This document shows, piece after piece, positions 7,519 to 15,301 of a stretch of DNA of 24,964 nt. Source of the stretch: DASUFE01 sp036274675 (GTDB taxonomy: Bacteria > Pseudomonadota > Gammaproteobacteria > HTCC5015); assembly GCA_036274675.1 (NCBI GenBank), contig DASUFE010000071.1, positions 1 to 24,964 on the forward strand, given 5' to 3'. A program made the translations under genes and the position numbers. The notes beneath the pieces were generated by a model. The model saw only the letters and a list, made by a program, of their open reading frames with translations, had not been told where the DNA came from and searched no databases. How positions within the stretch are numbered: the first letter of the stretch is position 1; each line of letters opens with the position of its first letter.

Positions 7519-8382
7519 ATGAAGAGGTTCGAGCGCAAGGAAATGAAGCTGGTCAGCGTCATCATCGGTTTTCTCATGCTGCTTTACGGCGGCGGGGCTG
7601 CTGCTGCGCTTGAGGCCGAATACCTGACCATCAGCGCTCCTGACGCCGCCGCCGGCATTCCCAGCGGCAAGCTCTCCTGGGAGCTTCGCGACTCGCTGGG
7701 GCATTATTTCAATTACCGCATAAGCGGCAACGACCAGGCCGGTTTCCGATTCAGGGATGAGCAGTGGATAGTGCACAATATTACCAGCGATACGCACAGT
7801 GCTTCGTTGCTCCTCGACTGGCACCCTATGGGCGGCCGTTTCCGTATTTCAGGCGGATTGTTTTCATACAGACAATCCTTCGATTACAGGATTGCTCCCG
7901 AAGTCGACGAAGTATTCAAATATACACTGCGCATCAATCCGCAACAGATGGCGGCGAACCTTGCCGAGGAACTGCAGGAGAAAGGAGTGCATGTTGCCAC
8001 GGAGGATGTGCAGTCTATGGTGCCTGAGGACGCGCCGAGGGTGATCCGAATCAGAAAGCGAATCGAATTTAACGCGGAGGATCTCTACGGTCATGCGCAC
8101 GTGAAATACGAAGACACCGCCCCCTATTTCGGCTTCGGCTGGAGCAATCCTTTTTCCAGGTACAGTCACCTGCGTTACAGCATCGATCTGGGCGTGTTGT
8201 ATCAGTCCGAACCCGATATTCAACTGTCCCTGGGGGGCGATACCGTGGACAACCTCCCCCCCGCGGTACAGACCTGGCTGGATGAATGGCTTTTCAAGCA
8301 GAAGCTGAAGCTGGGCAAAAAGCTCGATGACTACAATCCCACTCCCCGTCTCGGGTTCGGGCTTTCTTATAGTTTCTATTGA
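7519..8382 (+). CDS. Predicted outer-membrane beta-barrel protein, unknown function
   Basis: With the ATG at 7519 the product has 287 residues; ATG at 7543 is an alternative, and the upstream part of the open frame (from 7225) overlaps tatD and is not credible. A signal peptide is clear: MKLVSVIIGFLMLLYG, then a small-residue cleavage region GGGAAAA near residue 30. The mature protein alternates short amphipathic strands and ends in GLSYSFY, with the terminal aromatic residue typical of BamA-recognised barrels. WHPMGGRFRISGG, APYFGFGWSNPF and SIDLGVLYQSEPDIQLSLGG recall a widespread gammaproteobacterial OMP family with APYLGIGWG-type motifs (recognised from memory). Unusually, about 50 polar residues around 130-180 (INPQQMAANLAEELQEK onward) interrupt the barrel pattern. 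Function not known. It is divergent from tatD; the 190-bp gap (7329-7518) is AT-rich without a confident promoter. Confidence 0.75.
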   Translation: MKRFERKEMKLVSVIIGFLMLLYGGGAAAALEAEYLTISAPDAAAGIPSGKLSWELRDSLGHYFNYRISGNDQAGFRFRDEQWIVHNITSDTHSASLLLDWHPMGGRFRISGGLFSYRQSFDYRIAPEVDEVFKYTLRINPQQMAANLAEELQEKGVHVATEDVQSMVPEDAPRVIRIRKRIEFNAEDLYGHAHVKYEDTAPYFGFGWSNPFSRYSHLRYSIDLGVLYQSEPDIQLSLGGDTVDNLPPAVQTWLDEWLFKQKLKLGKKLDDYNPTPRLGFGLSYSFY

Positions 8383-8552
8383 AGCCCGCATGGGTACCGG
8401 TCTCAGGCTGCGCATTGCGCAATCCGCAAATCCGGCGTCGGACTATTTATCCGCCCCGTTAATAAAACCTTCAAAGCCGCGCCGCACCGCTGCGGAGGCG
8501 CTATACTTGCGGCTGGTTCGAGCGGTTCCCCGAGAGGGATGGATTTGAGCGG

Positions 8553-8756
8553 ATGGCCAACCCGGAAGCGGAAATCAGATTGAAATTGCTGCAGATGCGC
8601 ATCGAGCACCGCGATCTGGACGATGTCATCAAACGCTTGTCCCAGGATCCCACGGTGGATCAGCTGCAGATGAAGCGCCTGAAGAAAAAGAAGCTGTTGC
8701 TGAAAGACATGATCGCCCGCATCGAGAACGACCTTATCCCGGACGATATCGCCTGA
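8553..8756 (+). CDS. YdcH-like small protein (DUF465 family)
   Basis: A 67-residue, highly charged, all-helical protein. The pattern HRDLDDVIKRLSQDP, then LQMKRLKKKKLLLKDMIARIE, is the hallmark of the short YdcH/DUF465 family, including the conserved RLKKKKL core. It is expected to form a small coiled coil. No biochemical role is established for the family. The ATG at 8553 follows GAGCGG, a weak ribosome site. A TATACT at 8502-8507 could be the -10 of its own promoter, with no matching -35. The 170-bp gap before it holds nothing else I can recognise. The stop codon at 8754-8756 is followed directly by repeat copy B1. Confidence 0.85.
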   Translation: MANPEAEIRLKLLQMRIEHRDLDDVIKRLSQDPTVDQLQMKRLKKKKLLLKDMIARIENDLIPDDIA

Positions 8757-8974
8757 AGATTTCTCGCAAAGTGCGCGAAAAAGAGCCTCTCGCAGAGCTC
8801 GCCGGGGCCGCTGGGTAATCAAAGAATAAGAGAATGCCCGCTGAGACTCGTAATGCGTCTGCGGGCGCGTGTTCGGAGAACGCGCGTAAGAACGCAACTT
8901 TGCCTGCTCTGCGCACAGTCTTGCCTGAAGCGTCTCTGCGTACCCTGCGAGAGATAATTTTCTTAAATTTTGTG
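8757..8974. repeat. Dispersed convergent-junction repeat, copy B1
   Basis: Begins 2 nt after the YdcH-like stop with ATTTCTCGCAAAG (8759-8771). A second module, CCTCTCGCAGAGCTCGCCG, follows, and the right end has CTGCGAGAGAT (8945-8955). The core shares TGTTCGGAGAACGCGC (8870-8885) and a nearby AACTTTGCC with copy C. The last 29 nt (8946-8974) are repeated exactly at 9228-9256. No gene is seen here. Confidence 0.7.
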
Positions 8975-9256
8975 TCTCATTGATCGCAGGGAGCGCCGGG
9001 AAAAATCCGCCTCTCGCAAAGCTCGCCAGGCTAAAGGCCGCCAAGCCTGCTGAGCGCGCGAAGCTTGACCGCCGTGAACAAAACACCGTCAGTTCTTTGA
9101 TTTATTCCTCTCCGGTCCGCGGGCATTGATGGCGTGCTCTGCCGGCTCCGCGTACCAATCACGGTGTCTTTGCGAACTCTCGGCCTTCGTTCCCGACGCG
9201 GCTCTACCGTCGCCATCCTTGGCGACGTGCGAGAGATAATTTTCTTAAATTTTGTG
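8975..9256. repeat. Dispersed convergent-junction repeat, copy B2 (overlaps batD 3' end)
   Basis: Tandem with B1. The left part, ATCGCAGGGAGCGCCGGGAA, closely matches the start of copy C; CCTCTCGCAAAGCTCGCC follows. The right end, TGCGAGAGAT (9228-9237), continues over the batD stop and its last codons to 9256. The interior differs from B1 and C. It contains a perfect stem, CGTCGCC/GGCGACG (9208-9214 and 9221-9227). No gene is seen between 8757 and 9244. Confidence 0.65.
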
Positions 9257-10975
9257 CAGTGGCGGCAGGGAGGGCGTCTTTCTCCCTTTGCTTCCGTCAT
9301 CAACCGAGTTTCGATACGCGTTGAAAGCCTGCCATAACGCCGTGCCGTCCCAGTCCGCGGCGGAGGCGCCCGGTGCGTACAGGCGTGCGTTCAGCGTGCG
9401 CAACTGGGTTCGGAGTGCTTCGGAATCGCCGCTGCGCGCGGCGATCGCTTCCAGGCTTTGGGGCGCATGTTCCCAGCGGGCGCGGGCCCAGGCCAGCAGG
9501 GCATCCTTCACGGCATCCGCGCGGTTCTGGCGGCAGGCCTGTTCCAGCATTTTCTCGGCCTGCGCAAGATCCGCTGTTGCATGATCCACGGCATTCAATG
9601 ACAGTTTCCCGTGACGGCGTCTTTGCAGCCACCAGGCGAGTCCGGTGAGCAGCCAGCCCAGCGCCAGCGCCAGGCTGAGCCAGAACCAGACGGAGTTTTC
9701 GGCCGGCATGCCGGTCGCCGGCGCCAGCGGGTTTTCCGTCCGTCCGGACTCGGTCTGTTGCGAGGGCGCAGTCTGTTGGGGAACCTCGGGCACATAACTT
9801 CCATCCGCCGGCGGCAGCACGGTTACACTGCGCTCCGGTACGCGCGCGATTTCTTCTTTACCGGTTTTGGTGTTCCACCATTTGATTTCGACGGCGGGTA
9901 GCACATAGGTGCCGGGCCGGGTCGGCATGAAGGCGACGCTTTCCTCGCGTACGCCGGTGATGCCGGTTTCGGATTTTTGGTTGTCGAGCGAGGGCTGGTC
10001 CGGATACTGCTTGAAGCCGTCCACCGGCGCCCCGGTGAGTTCGGGCAGTTGCTCGGCCGTAAGGCCGGTCGCGGTGATGCGCAGACGCCGGGTCAACGGC
10101 TCGCCGACCCGGAATTCAGTGGGTTCGCCGCTCCATTTTTCCTCGATTTTAAGCCGGGTTGCGGGCAGCCAGGGCGTGGCCGCGGCAGGGCGCACATTGA
10201 GGGTCGCCGCTTCCGACTGGATGCGCACCGGCTCGCCCCTCGCGGAGCCGAAAGGATCCATATCGAAGAAGCTTCTTCTCGAGGCCACGCGCAGGCCGCT
10301 GTATTGCAGCGGTTTGATTCGCACCAATCCCGGCTGTTGCGGGAAAACCGCATACCGCCTTTCATGCACGTTGTACTGGCGGCCATACAAATTGGTCGCA
10401 TAGTTCTTGCCGTCGTCCAGCGGCTGCACGATCACGTCGCCGCCTTCGATTTCGAGCTGGCTCAGGTTTTCATTGGCCATGTTCGGTACACGGTAGAGCC
10501 GTACTGTTACGATGCTTTGCGCCTGCACATAAGGATCGCCGGGCGAGCTTTCGACGGTTATGAAAACCTCCTTGTTTTCGGTGACGCCGGGATCCGCGCC
10601 AGCCTGGACTTCGATTTGCAGTTCGGGGCTCGTGTCCGAACCGAAACTGATCGGCGGCACGGTCAGGGTGCCGGTGTGCTTCGGGAACACGGTGACTACC
10701 CAGTTGCTGCTGCTTTCGGCCTGGCCGTTCATGATTGTGAAACTGCTGTTCTGGGACGTGCCCGCAACCTCGAAGTCCTGTTCCAGCGGTGAGAAATCGG
10801 GGTCGGCGTCGACTCGGCCTTTGGCGCTGAAGGTGAGGGTGAAGGCCTCGTTCATGCGAATCATGCCGCGGTCGGTCTGCACGGTAATTTCCGCGGCCGG
10901 CGCCGCGCTTGCGCAGACAGCCATCATCAATGCGGCTAACATCAGGGTGATTGAACGCAGGGTCTCCTTTAACAT
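9245..10975 (-). CDS. batD: BatD-like membrane protein of the MoxR/Bat operon
   Basis: From the ATG at 10975, which has a GGAG ribosome site nearby, the product has 576 residues. The open frame continues back into batB but that part is not coding. The N-terminus MLKETLRSITLMLAALMMA followed by SAAPAAE is a signal peptide. The large periplasmic part contains repeated beta-sandwich stretches (VQTDRGMIRMNEAFTLTFS at the start, FPQQPGLVRIKPL and FMPTRPGTYVLPAVEIKWW later), as in BatD/oxygen-tolerance proteins. One TM segment (about 431-450, SLALALGWLLTGLAWWL) and a cytoplasmic helical tail of about 126 residues follow. Last gene of the operon, 16 nt after batB. Bat proteins are thought to form an envelope complex driven by MoxR; the exact role is unknown. 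The last residues, HKI, and the stop lie inside a 29-nt sequence repeated at 8946-8974. Confidence 0.88.
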   Translation of the reverse strand: MLKETLRSITLMLAALMMAVCASAAPAAEITVQTDRGMIRMNEAFTLTFSAKGRVDADPDFSPLEQDFEVAGTSQNSSFTIMNGQAESSSNWVVTVFPKHTGTLTVPPISFGSDTSPELQIEVQAGADPGVTENKEVFITVESSPGDPYVQAQSIVTVRLYRVPNMANENLSQLEIEGGDVIVQPLDDGKNYATNLYGRQYNVHERRYAVFPQQPGLVRIKPLQYSGLRVASRRSFFDMDPFGSARGEPVRIQSEAATLNVRPAAATPWLPATRLKIEEKWSGEPTEFRVGEPLTRRLRITATGLTAEQLPELTGAPVDGFKQYPDQPSLDNQKSETGITGVREESVAFMPTRPGTYVLPAVEIKWWNTKTGKEEIARVPERSVTVLPPADGSYVPEVPQQTAPSQQTESGRTENPLAPATGMPAENSVWFWLSLALALGWLLTGLAWWLQRRRHGKLSLNAVDHATADLAQAEKMLEQACRQNRADAVKDALLAWARARWEHAPQSLEAIAARSGDSEALRTQLRTLNARLYAPGASAADWDGTALWQAFNAYRNSVDDGSKGRKTPSLPPLHKI

Positions 10976-10991
10976 TTTCCGCTCCGAATCT

Positions 10992-12833
10992 TTACTGTTG
11001 TTGTTCCTGTTGCTGCCTACGGTACTGATAGAGGAACTTGCGTCGCAGGAGGCCGCCCGGGTCATCCGGCACGCGACGCAGCCATTGTTCCATATTCTGT
11101 CGTTCCGGGTCCTTTTCCCCGGCTTCCGCCGCGGCTTGCGCCTGCTCCTGCTGCTGTTGCGCCTGTTGCTGATCGCGCTCTCCGGAATCGGCGGCCTGTT
11201 GTTTCTGCTGCTGCTCCTTTCCCTGCTGCGCGGATTGCTGTTGCTCTGATCCGGATTTCTTTTCCTGCTGTGGAGGCTGTTGCTGGTCCCCGGCGGGGGA
11301 TTGCGACTGCCCCGCCTGTTGCTGCGACTGTTCCGGTTGTTGACCCTGTTGGGACTGCTGGTCCTGCTGCTGGCCCGTTTGCCCCGGCTGGTTTTGCCGC
11401 GGGTTCTGCTGTGCCTGTTGATCCTGCTGCGGGTTCTGCTGTTGCCCGGACTGGCCATTCTGGTTCTGTGGTTGCTGCTTCTGCTGTTGCAGCAACAGAT
11501 CGCGGTTGTGGCGCGCGTCTTCGTGCTGGGGATTCTGTTCCAATGCGGCATTGTAGCTGGCGATGGCAGCCTCGACTTTGCCCAGTTGGGCGAGGGCGTT
11601 GCCGCGGTTATAGAGGCCGTCAGCCGTCCTGGTTGCAGCGAGCGCCTGCGCCGCCTGTTCGTAATCGCCGCGCCGGTAGGCGCTGGCGGCGCGCCACTCC
11701 GGGTCCTCGAATCGCTGCTGCGCGTTTTCGTATTGCTGTGCGTCGAAAGCGCGCTTGGCCTGCTGATTGTCGTTCAGCCATAGATCCCGCCAGCTGAAGG
11801 CATGCGCGGGCTGGGCCCAGGGAAGAGTCAATAAATACAGGGGGAGACAGGACCACAGCAGGAGGCCGCGCCGGAACGCCAGTACCGACAGCAGTAACAG
11901 CGGCAGCAGCAGCCAGGGACCTTCATCGCGCCAAGTGTCGGTTTTGAGTCCAGTCTCCTCACCCTGGTCGGCCAGCAGCTCCGGGTTGGAGTCGGGAAGC
12001 AGGTAATCGATATCCTTATCGTCCACGGTGATGCGGCGGTAAGGCGCGAGCGAGCGCAATCCGGATTCGTTCAGCTTGGGAACGACGATGGCCCCGTTCG
12101 AGTCCTTGAGGAAACCCCCGTTCGGCAACGGAACGGGCGCGCCTTCGGGCGTGCCGACGCCGAGTATGCTCAGCCCGTGACCCGCGCCGAGCAGCCGGTC
12201 GCGCGCGGACTCGAACCGGTCCGTGTCGATGTGATCCGTAATGATGAGCACATGTCCGCGTTGTACGCCGCCCTGCGCCAGCAGTTCCAGCGTTTTTTCC
12301 ACCGCGAGGTCGGCGCGCTCGCCTTGCGCCGGCATAAGCCGGGTTTCCAGGTCGGCGACCTGGCCGCGGATAGTATTGACGTCGTCGGTCAGCGGGGTCA
12401 CCGCGAAGGCCGCGCCGGCGTAGACCACGAGCGCGGTCTGTCCTTCGCGGCGCCGCTCCAGTACATCCAGCAGTTTCTGCCGCGCGCGCTGCAGGCGCGA
12501 CGGTTTGATATCCTGGCTGTCCATCGAGCTCGACAGATCCAGCACGATAACCAGGGCCGACTGGTTTCTGAACACCGGTTGCGGCTGGCGCTGCCAGGCG
12601 GGCCCCGCCAGAGCCAGCACGCACAGTGTCGCGGCGAACGCGGTCAGCAGCAGCGGACGCAGGCGGCGCGTTTCGTCGAAGCCCGCCAGCACGTGCGGCC
12701 AGAGCTGCGGCTCGACATAACCGGTCCACAGTCCCTGGTGGCGCCTGCGCAGGTAATACCAGGCCAGCAGCGCGCCGCAGGGCAGCAGCGCCAGCAGCCA
12801 GAGCGGCCTTATGAAGTGAAACTCGGACATCAT
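10992..12833 (-). CDS. batB: BatB/BatC-type VWA-TPR protein with Gln-rich tail
   Basis: The protein has 613 residues. Two N-terminal membrane segments (about 8-27, 60-78) precede a von Willebrand A domain (about 93-265) with the MIDAS motif D99-L-S101-S-S103. Two more membrane segments follow (about 307-340). A TPR region (about 370-445) includes ADGLYNRGNALAQLGKVEAA. Residues of about 450-575 are dominated by Gln, with Pro, Ser and Gly. The conserved block MEQWLRRVPDDPGG then LLRRKFLYQYRR closes the protein, showing that the Gln tract is a spacer within a conserved architecture. This combines BatB (VWA) and BatC (TPR) functions in one chain. The VWA and TPR domains probably face opposite partners in an inner-membrane complex with BatA and BatD. 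ATG at 12833 overlaps the batA stop as ATGA; a second ATG follows immediately at 12830. Confidence 0.9.
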   Translation of the reverse strand: MMSEFHFIRPLWLLALLPCGALLAWYYLRRRHQGLWTGYVEPQLWPHVLAGFDETRRLRPLLLTAFAATLCVLALAGPAWQRQPQPVFRNQSALVIVLDLSSSMDSQDIKPSRLQRARQKLLDVLERRREGQTALVVYAGAAFAVTPLTDDVNTIRGQVADLETRLMPAQGERADLAVEKTLELLAQGGVQRGHVLIITDHIDTDRFESARDRLLGAGHGLSILGVGTPEGAPVPLPNGGFLKDSNGAIVVPKLNESGLRSLAPYRRITVDDKDIDYLLPDSNPELLADQGEETGLKTDTWRDEGPWLLLPLLLLSVLAFRRGLLLWSCLPLYLLTLPWAQPAHAFSWRDLWLNDNQQAKRAFDAQQYENAQQRFEDPEWRAASAYRRGDYEQAAQALAATRTADGLYNRGNALAQLGKVEAAIASYNAALEQNPQHEDARHNRDLLLQQQKQQPQNQNGQSGQQQNPQQDQQAQQNPRQNQPGQTGQQQDQQSQQGQQPEQSQQQAGQSQSPAGDQQQPPQQEKKSGSEQQQSAQQGKEQQQKQQAADSGERDQQQAQQQQEQAQAAAEAGEKDPERQNMEQWLRRVPDDPGGLLRRKFLYQYRRQQQEQQQ

Positions 12834-13816
12834 GCCGCCCTCCGTGCATGGCCGCCGAACAGCAGCAGTGACAGCAGGAAGGCCAGGGTCAGCGGCCAGT
12901 AAAAGAGCGCGCGTGTCGGGCGAAAGCTCTGGCGTTCGACTTCCACCGGTTCCAGCTTGTCCAGTTCGCCGTAGATCTGCGCCAGTTCAGACGTATCATG
13001 GGCGCGGAAATAACGCCCGCCGGTCGCGTCGGCGATCGCGGTCAGCGTCTTTTCATCCATATCCCGCGAGGGATTGATCGTGATGCTGCCGAAGAAGGAG
13101 CGGCGCTGCACCGCGTCGGCGCCGATGCCGATGGTGTAGATCTTCAATCCCGCGCGCTGCGCCAGTTCGGCGGCTTTGAGAGGTTCCAGTTCGCCGGCCG
13201 TATTGGCGCCGTCCGTCATCAGGATCAGAACGCGCCGCTGCTGCGGATTGTCCTGCAGCCGCTTGATCGCAAGACCGACCGCATCGCCAATGGCCGTGCG
13301 TTCTCCGGCGAGGCCGAGGAAAGCCTCCTGCAACAGACTGTTCACGGTGGGCCGATCAAAGGTCAGCGGCGCCTGTACATAGGCGTGGTCGCCGAACAGG
13401 ATCAGGCCGATGCGGTCGCCTTCGCGGCGATCGATGAACTCGCCGGCCACGCGTTTGACCGCGGTCAGACGATCGATCGCGCGGTTGCCGAGCACGAAGT
13501 CCTCTTCCTGCATGCTTTGCGACAAATCCACCGCCAGCATCAGGTCGCGACCGCTCACCGGCAGCTGCACCGGCTCGCCGAACCATTGCGGGCGCGCGGC
13601 GGCGGTGATGAGGAACATCCAGGCAAGCAGCGCACCCAGGAACAGCGCGCGCGAGCCGACGGCGGCGGGCCCGGAGCCCGCGCTTTCGGTGAAGTCCTGC
13701 AGGAAAGGCGTGCGCAGCGCCGCCTGGCGGTGTTCCGTCGCGGGCGGCAACAGGGGTCGCAGCAGCAGCGGCAACGGTATCAGTGCGAACATCCAGGGCC
13801 ACTCGAAGTCGATCAT
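12830..13816 (-). CDS. batA: BatA-type VWA-domain membrane protein
   Basis: The protein has 328 residues. It has an N-terminal membrane segment (about 7-24) and a second at about 56-74. A von Willebrand A domain (about 90-280) carries a complete MIDAS: D97-L-S99-Q-S101, a GERTAIGD threonine near 173 and the LMTDGANT aspartate near 202. A final membrane segment lies near the C-terminus (ALFYWPLTLAFLLSLLLFGG). This layout is that of BatA, in which the VWA domain is exposed in the periplasm between membrane helices. Metal-dependent protein binding is expected rather than catalysis. The start overlaps the upstream DUF4381-like stop as ATGA and the end overlaps batB in the same way, so the genes are translationally coupled. 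Confidence 0.92.
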   Translation of the reverse strand: MIDFEWPWMFALIPLPLLLRPLLPPATEHRQAALRTPFLQDFTESAGSGPAAVGSRALFLGALLAWMFLITAAARPQWFGEPVQLPVSGRDLMLAVDLSQSMQEEDFVLGNRAIDRLTAVKRVAGEFIDRREGDRIGLILFGDHAYVQAPLTFDRPTVNSLLQEAFLGLAGERTAIGDAVGLAIKRLQDNPQQRRVLILMTDGANTAGELEPLKAAELAQRAGLKIYTIGIGADAVQRRSFFGSITINPSRDMDEKTLTAIADATGGRYFRAHDTSELAQIYGELDKLEPVEVERQSFRPTRALFYWPLTLAFLLSLLLFGGHARRAA

Positions 13817-14325
13817 GCCGTCTTACTCTTGACAGGGGCCGCCGCGGGTTTGCGCTTGAATTCGGCTTCGAGCCAGCGGCGGCACAGATCGATCAGGTCC
13901 GGAATATTGTCCGTGCGCAGCGCCGGATTGTAGGGAGCGTCGGCGAGTATGCGCCCCGGTCCACCGCTGAACCCGGTGCCGCCGCTTACGCTGTCGAGGA
14001 ACTCAAGCCAGCGCGGGCCCGTGAGCGAGGCAACCTGCGTACGCGGATGGCGGCTGACCGCGACCCGGCGCAACAGCACCGACAGGTTTTCCAGCACCAG
14101 TCGTTCGTTGTCTTTTTGTCCGAAACCGTTCTCGATGCGTTCCAGTTCCTGCAGCGCCTGGCGGTACAGGCTCCACCGCACCGAGCCGCGACGTCGCCAG
14201 TACCACAGGGCAATGGCGGCGCCGAGCAGGAGCGCCAGCAACAACCACCATCCCGGCGCCGGTGGCCACCAGGAAACTCCATCCGGCAGATGGATATCGC
14301 GCAGCGGGAGCGGTTGCGCGTTCAT
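13813..14325 (-). CDS. DUF4381-like membrane protein of the Bat operon
   Basis: From the ATG at 14325 the product has 170 residues; the longer open frame to 14415 lies inside the DUF58 gene and is not credible. The start overlaps the DUF58 stop as ATGA. The N-terminus LRDIHLPDGVSWWPPAPGWW, followed by a single membrane helix (LLLALLLGAAIALWYWRRR), is the hallmark of the small protein found between DUF58 and BatA in proteobacterial MoxR operons. The soluble part is helical, with LLRRVAVSRHPRTQVASLTG and WLEFLD, and ends in a basic tail. Role unknown; probably an inner-membrane assembly or anchor component. Confidence 0.85.
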   Translation of the reverse strand: MNAQPLPLRDIHLPDGVSWWPPAPGWWLLLALLLGAAIALWYWRRRGSVRWSLYRQALQELERIENGFGQKDNERLVLENLSVLLRRVAVSRHPRTQVASLTGPRWLEFLDSVSGGTGFSGGPGRILADAPYNPALRTDNIPDLIDLCRRWLEAEFKRKPAAAPVKSKTA

Positions 14326-15296
14326 CGGCGTTTCAACCCCAGCCCGTTCTGCAGGACGCGCACCGGATTGTCGCCGGTTCCGCACTGCAGATAGAACATG
14401 CGGTAGCGCAGGCACAGCGCCTGCAGGTATGCGCGGTGCGACTCGAAGCGTTGCCGGTGCGCTTCACGCGCACGCGCGTCGCCCGTATCGATTCGGATCT
14501 CGCGCGCGTCGCCGCGCAGCGTATAGCGCCCCGCCGGCGGCAGCTCGTACTCGAGCCGATCGGCGACGTGCACCAACACGAGGTCGTTATGGCGCGCGAT
14601 GGAGGCGACATGCGTTTCCAGTTCCGGGGTAAAGCCGCGGAAGTCGCTTAACAGGAAAATCAGGCTGCCCGGGCGCGCCACATTGTGCAGGCGCAGCAGC
14701 GCCGACCGCGCCGAATCCTGGAAAGATATCTGCGGCGGCACCGGGGGCTGCCGCCACTGCGGGTGCAGGCACAGCGTTTTCAGGAATTTCAGGGCGGCGG
14801 TTTTGCCGCTTTGGGGCCGGAGCTCGCGATGCGACTGCTCGGAGAAAATCAGGCCGCCGACGCGGTCGCGGTGCGCCACGGCGCTCCAGGCGAGGAGGGC
14901 GGCCGCCTCGGACGCGATGACGGATTTGAAGGCGCCGTGGGTGGCGAAGAACATCGGCTGGCGCAGATCCAGCCACAGCAGCACCGGTCTTTCGCGTTCC
15001 TCACGGAACAGCTTGGTGTGGGTCTTGCCGGTGCGGGCCGTGACTTTCCAGTCGAGGTTGCGGATATCGTCGCCGGGCTGGTAGGGGCGCGTTTCGTCGA
15101 ACTCCATGCCGCGACCCTTGAAGGGAGCCGTATAGGTCCCTCCCTGCAGCGCGCGGATACTGCCTGCCTTTAACGGCAGAGCCTCGGCCGGGCGCGCCAG
15201 TTGCAGCAGGTCTTCCAGGCTGACCGTGGCCGCGTCCCGCCGTCGCGGCGCGGTTGCGGTGCGGGAATCCGTCTGCATGGCGGGACCGGCCGGCAT
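14322..15296 (-). CDS. DUF58-domain protein of the MoxR operon
   Basis: From the ATG at 15296 the product has 324 residues; ATG at 15278 is an alternative. The longer open frame to 15527 overlaps moxR and is not credible. The DUF58 signature is clear at about 60-83 (KGRGMEFDETRPYQPGDD then IRNLDW), followed by a VWA-like fold with LLWLDLRQPM and the SLIFLLSDFRGFTPELE stretch. DUF58 proteins regularly pair with MoxR ATPases and are considered their adaptor or substrate partner; no enzymatic activity is known. The moxR stop is 5 nt upstream, and the end overlaps the next gene by ATGA, so translation is probably coupled. Confidence 0.92.
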   Translation of the reverse strand: MPAGPAMQTDSRTATAPRRRDAATVSLEDLLQLARPAEALPLKAGSIRALQGGTYTAPFKGRGMEFDETRPYQPGDDIRNLDWKVTARTGKTHTKLFREERERPVLLWLDLRQPMFFATHGAFKSVIASEAAALLAWSAVAHRDRVGGLIFSEQSHRELRPQSGKTAALKFLKTLCLHPQWRQPPVPPQISFQDSARSALLRLHNVARPGSLIFLLSDFRGFTPELETHVASIARHNDLVLVHVADRLEYELPPAGRYTLRGDAREIRIDTGDARAREAHRQRFESHRAYLQALCLRYRMFYLQCGTGDNPVRVLQNGLGLKRR

Positions 15297-15301
15297 GTCG
15301 A

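Noticed and set aside
8757..9244. Possible CRISPR-like array, because short modules recur
   Set aside because: The modules are unevenly spaced, variable and present in both orientations; there are no regular spacers and no cas genes.
10977..11551. N-terminal extension of batD with Arg/Ser/Asn-rich sequence
   Set aside because: It is the shifted frame of the Gln-rich batB tail. The signal peptide and ribosome site place the true start at 10975.
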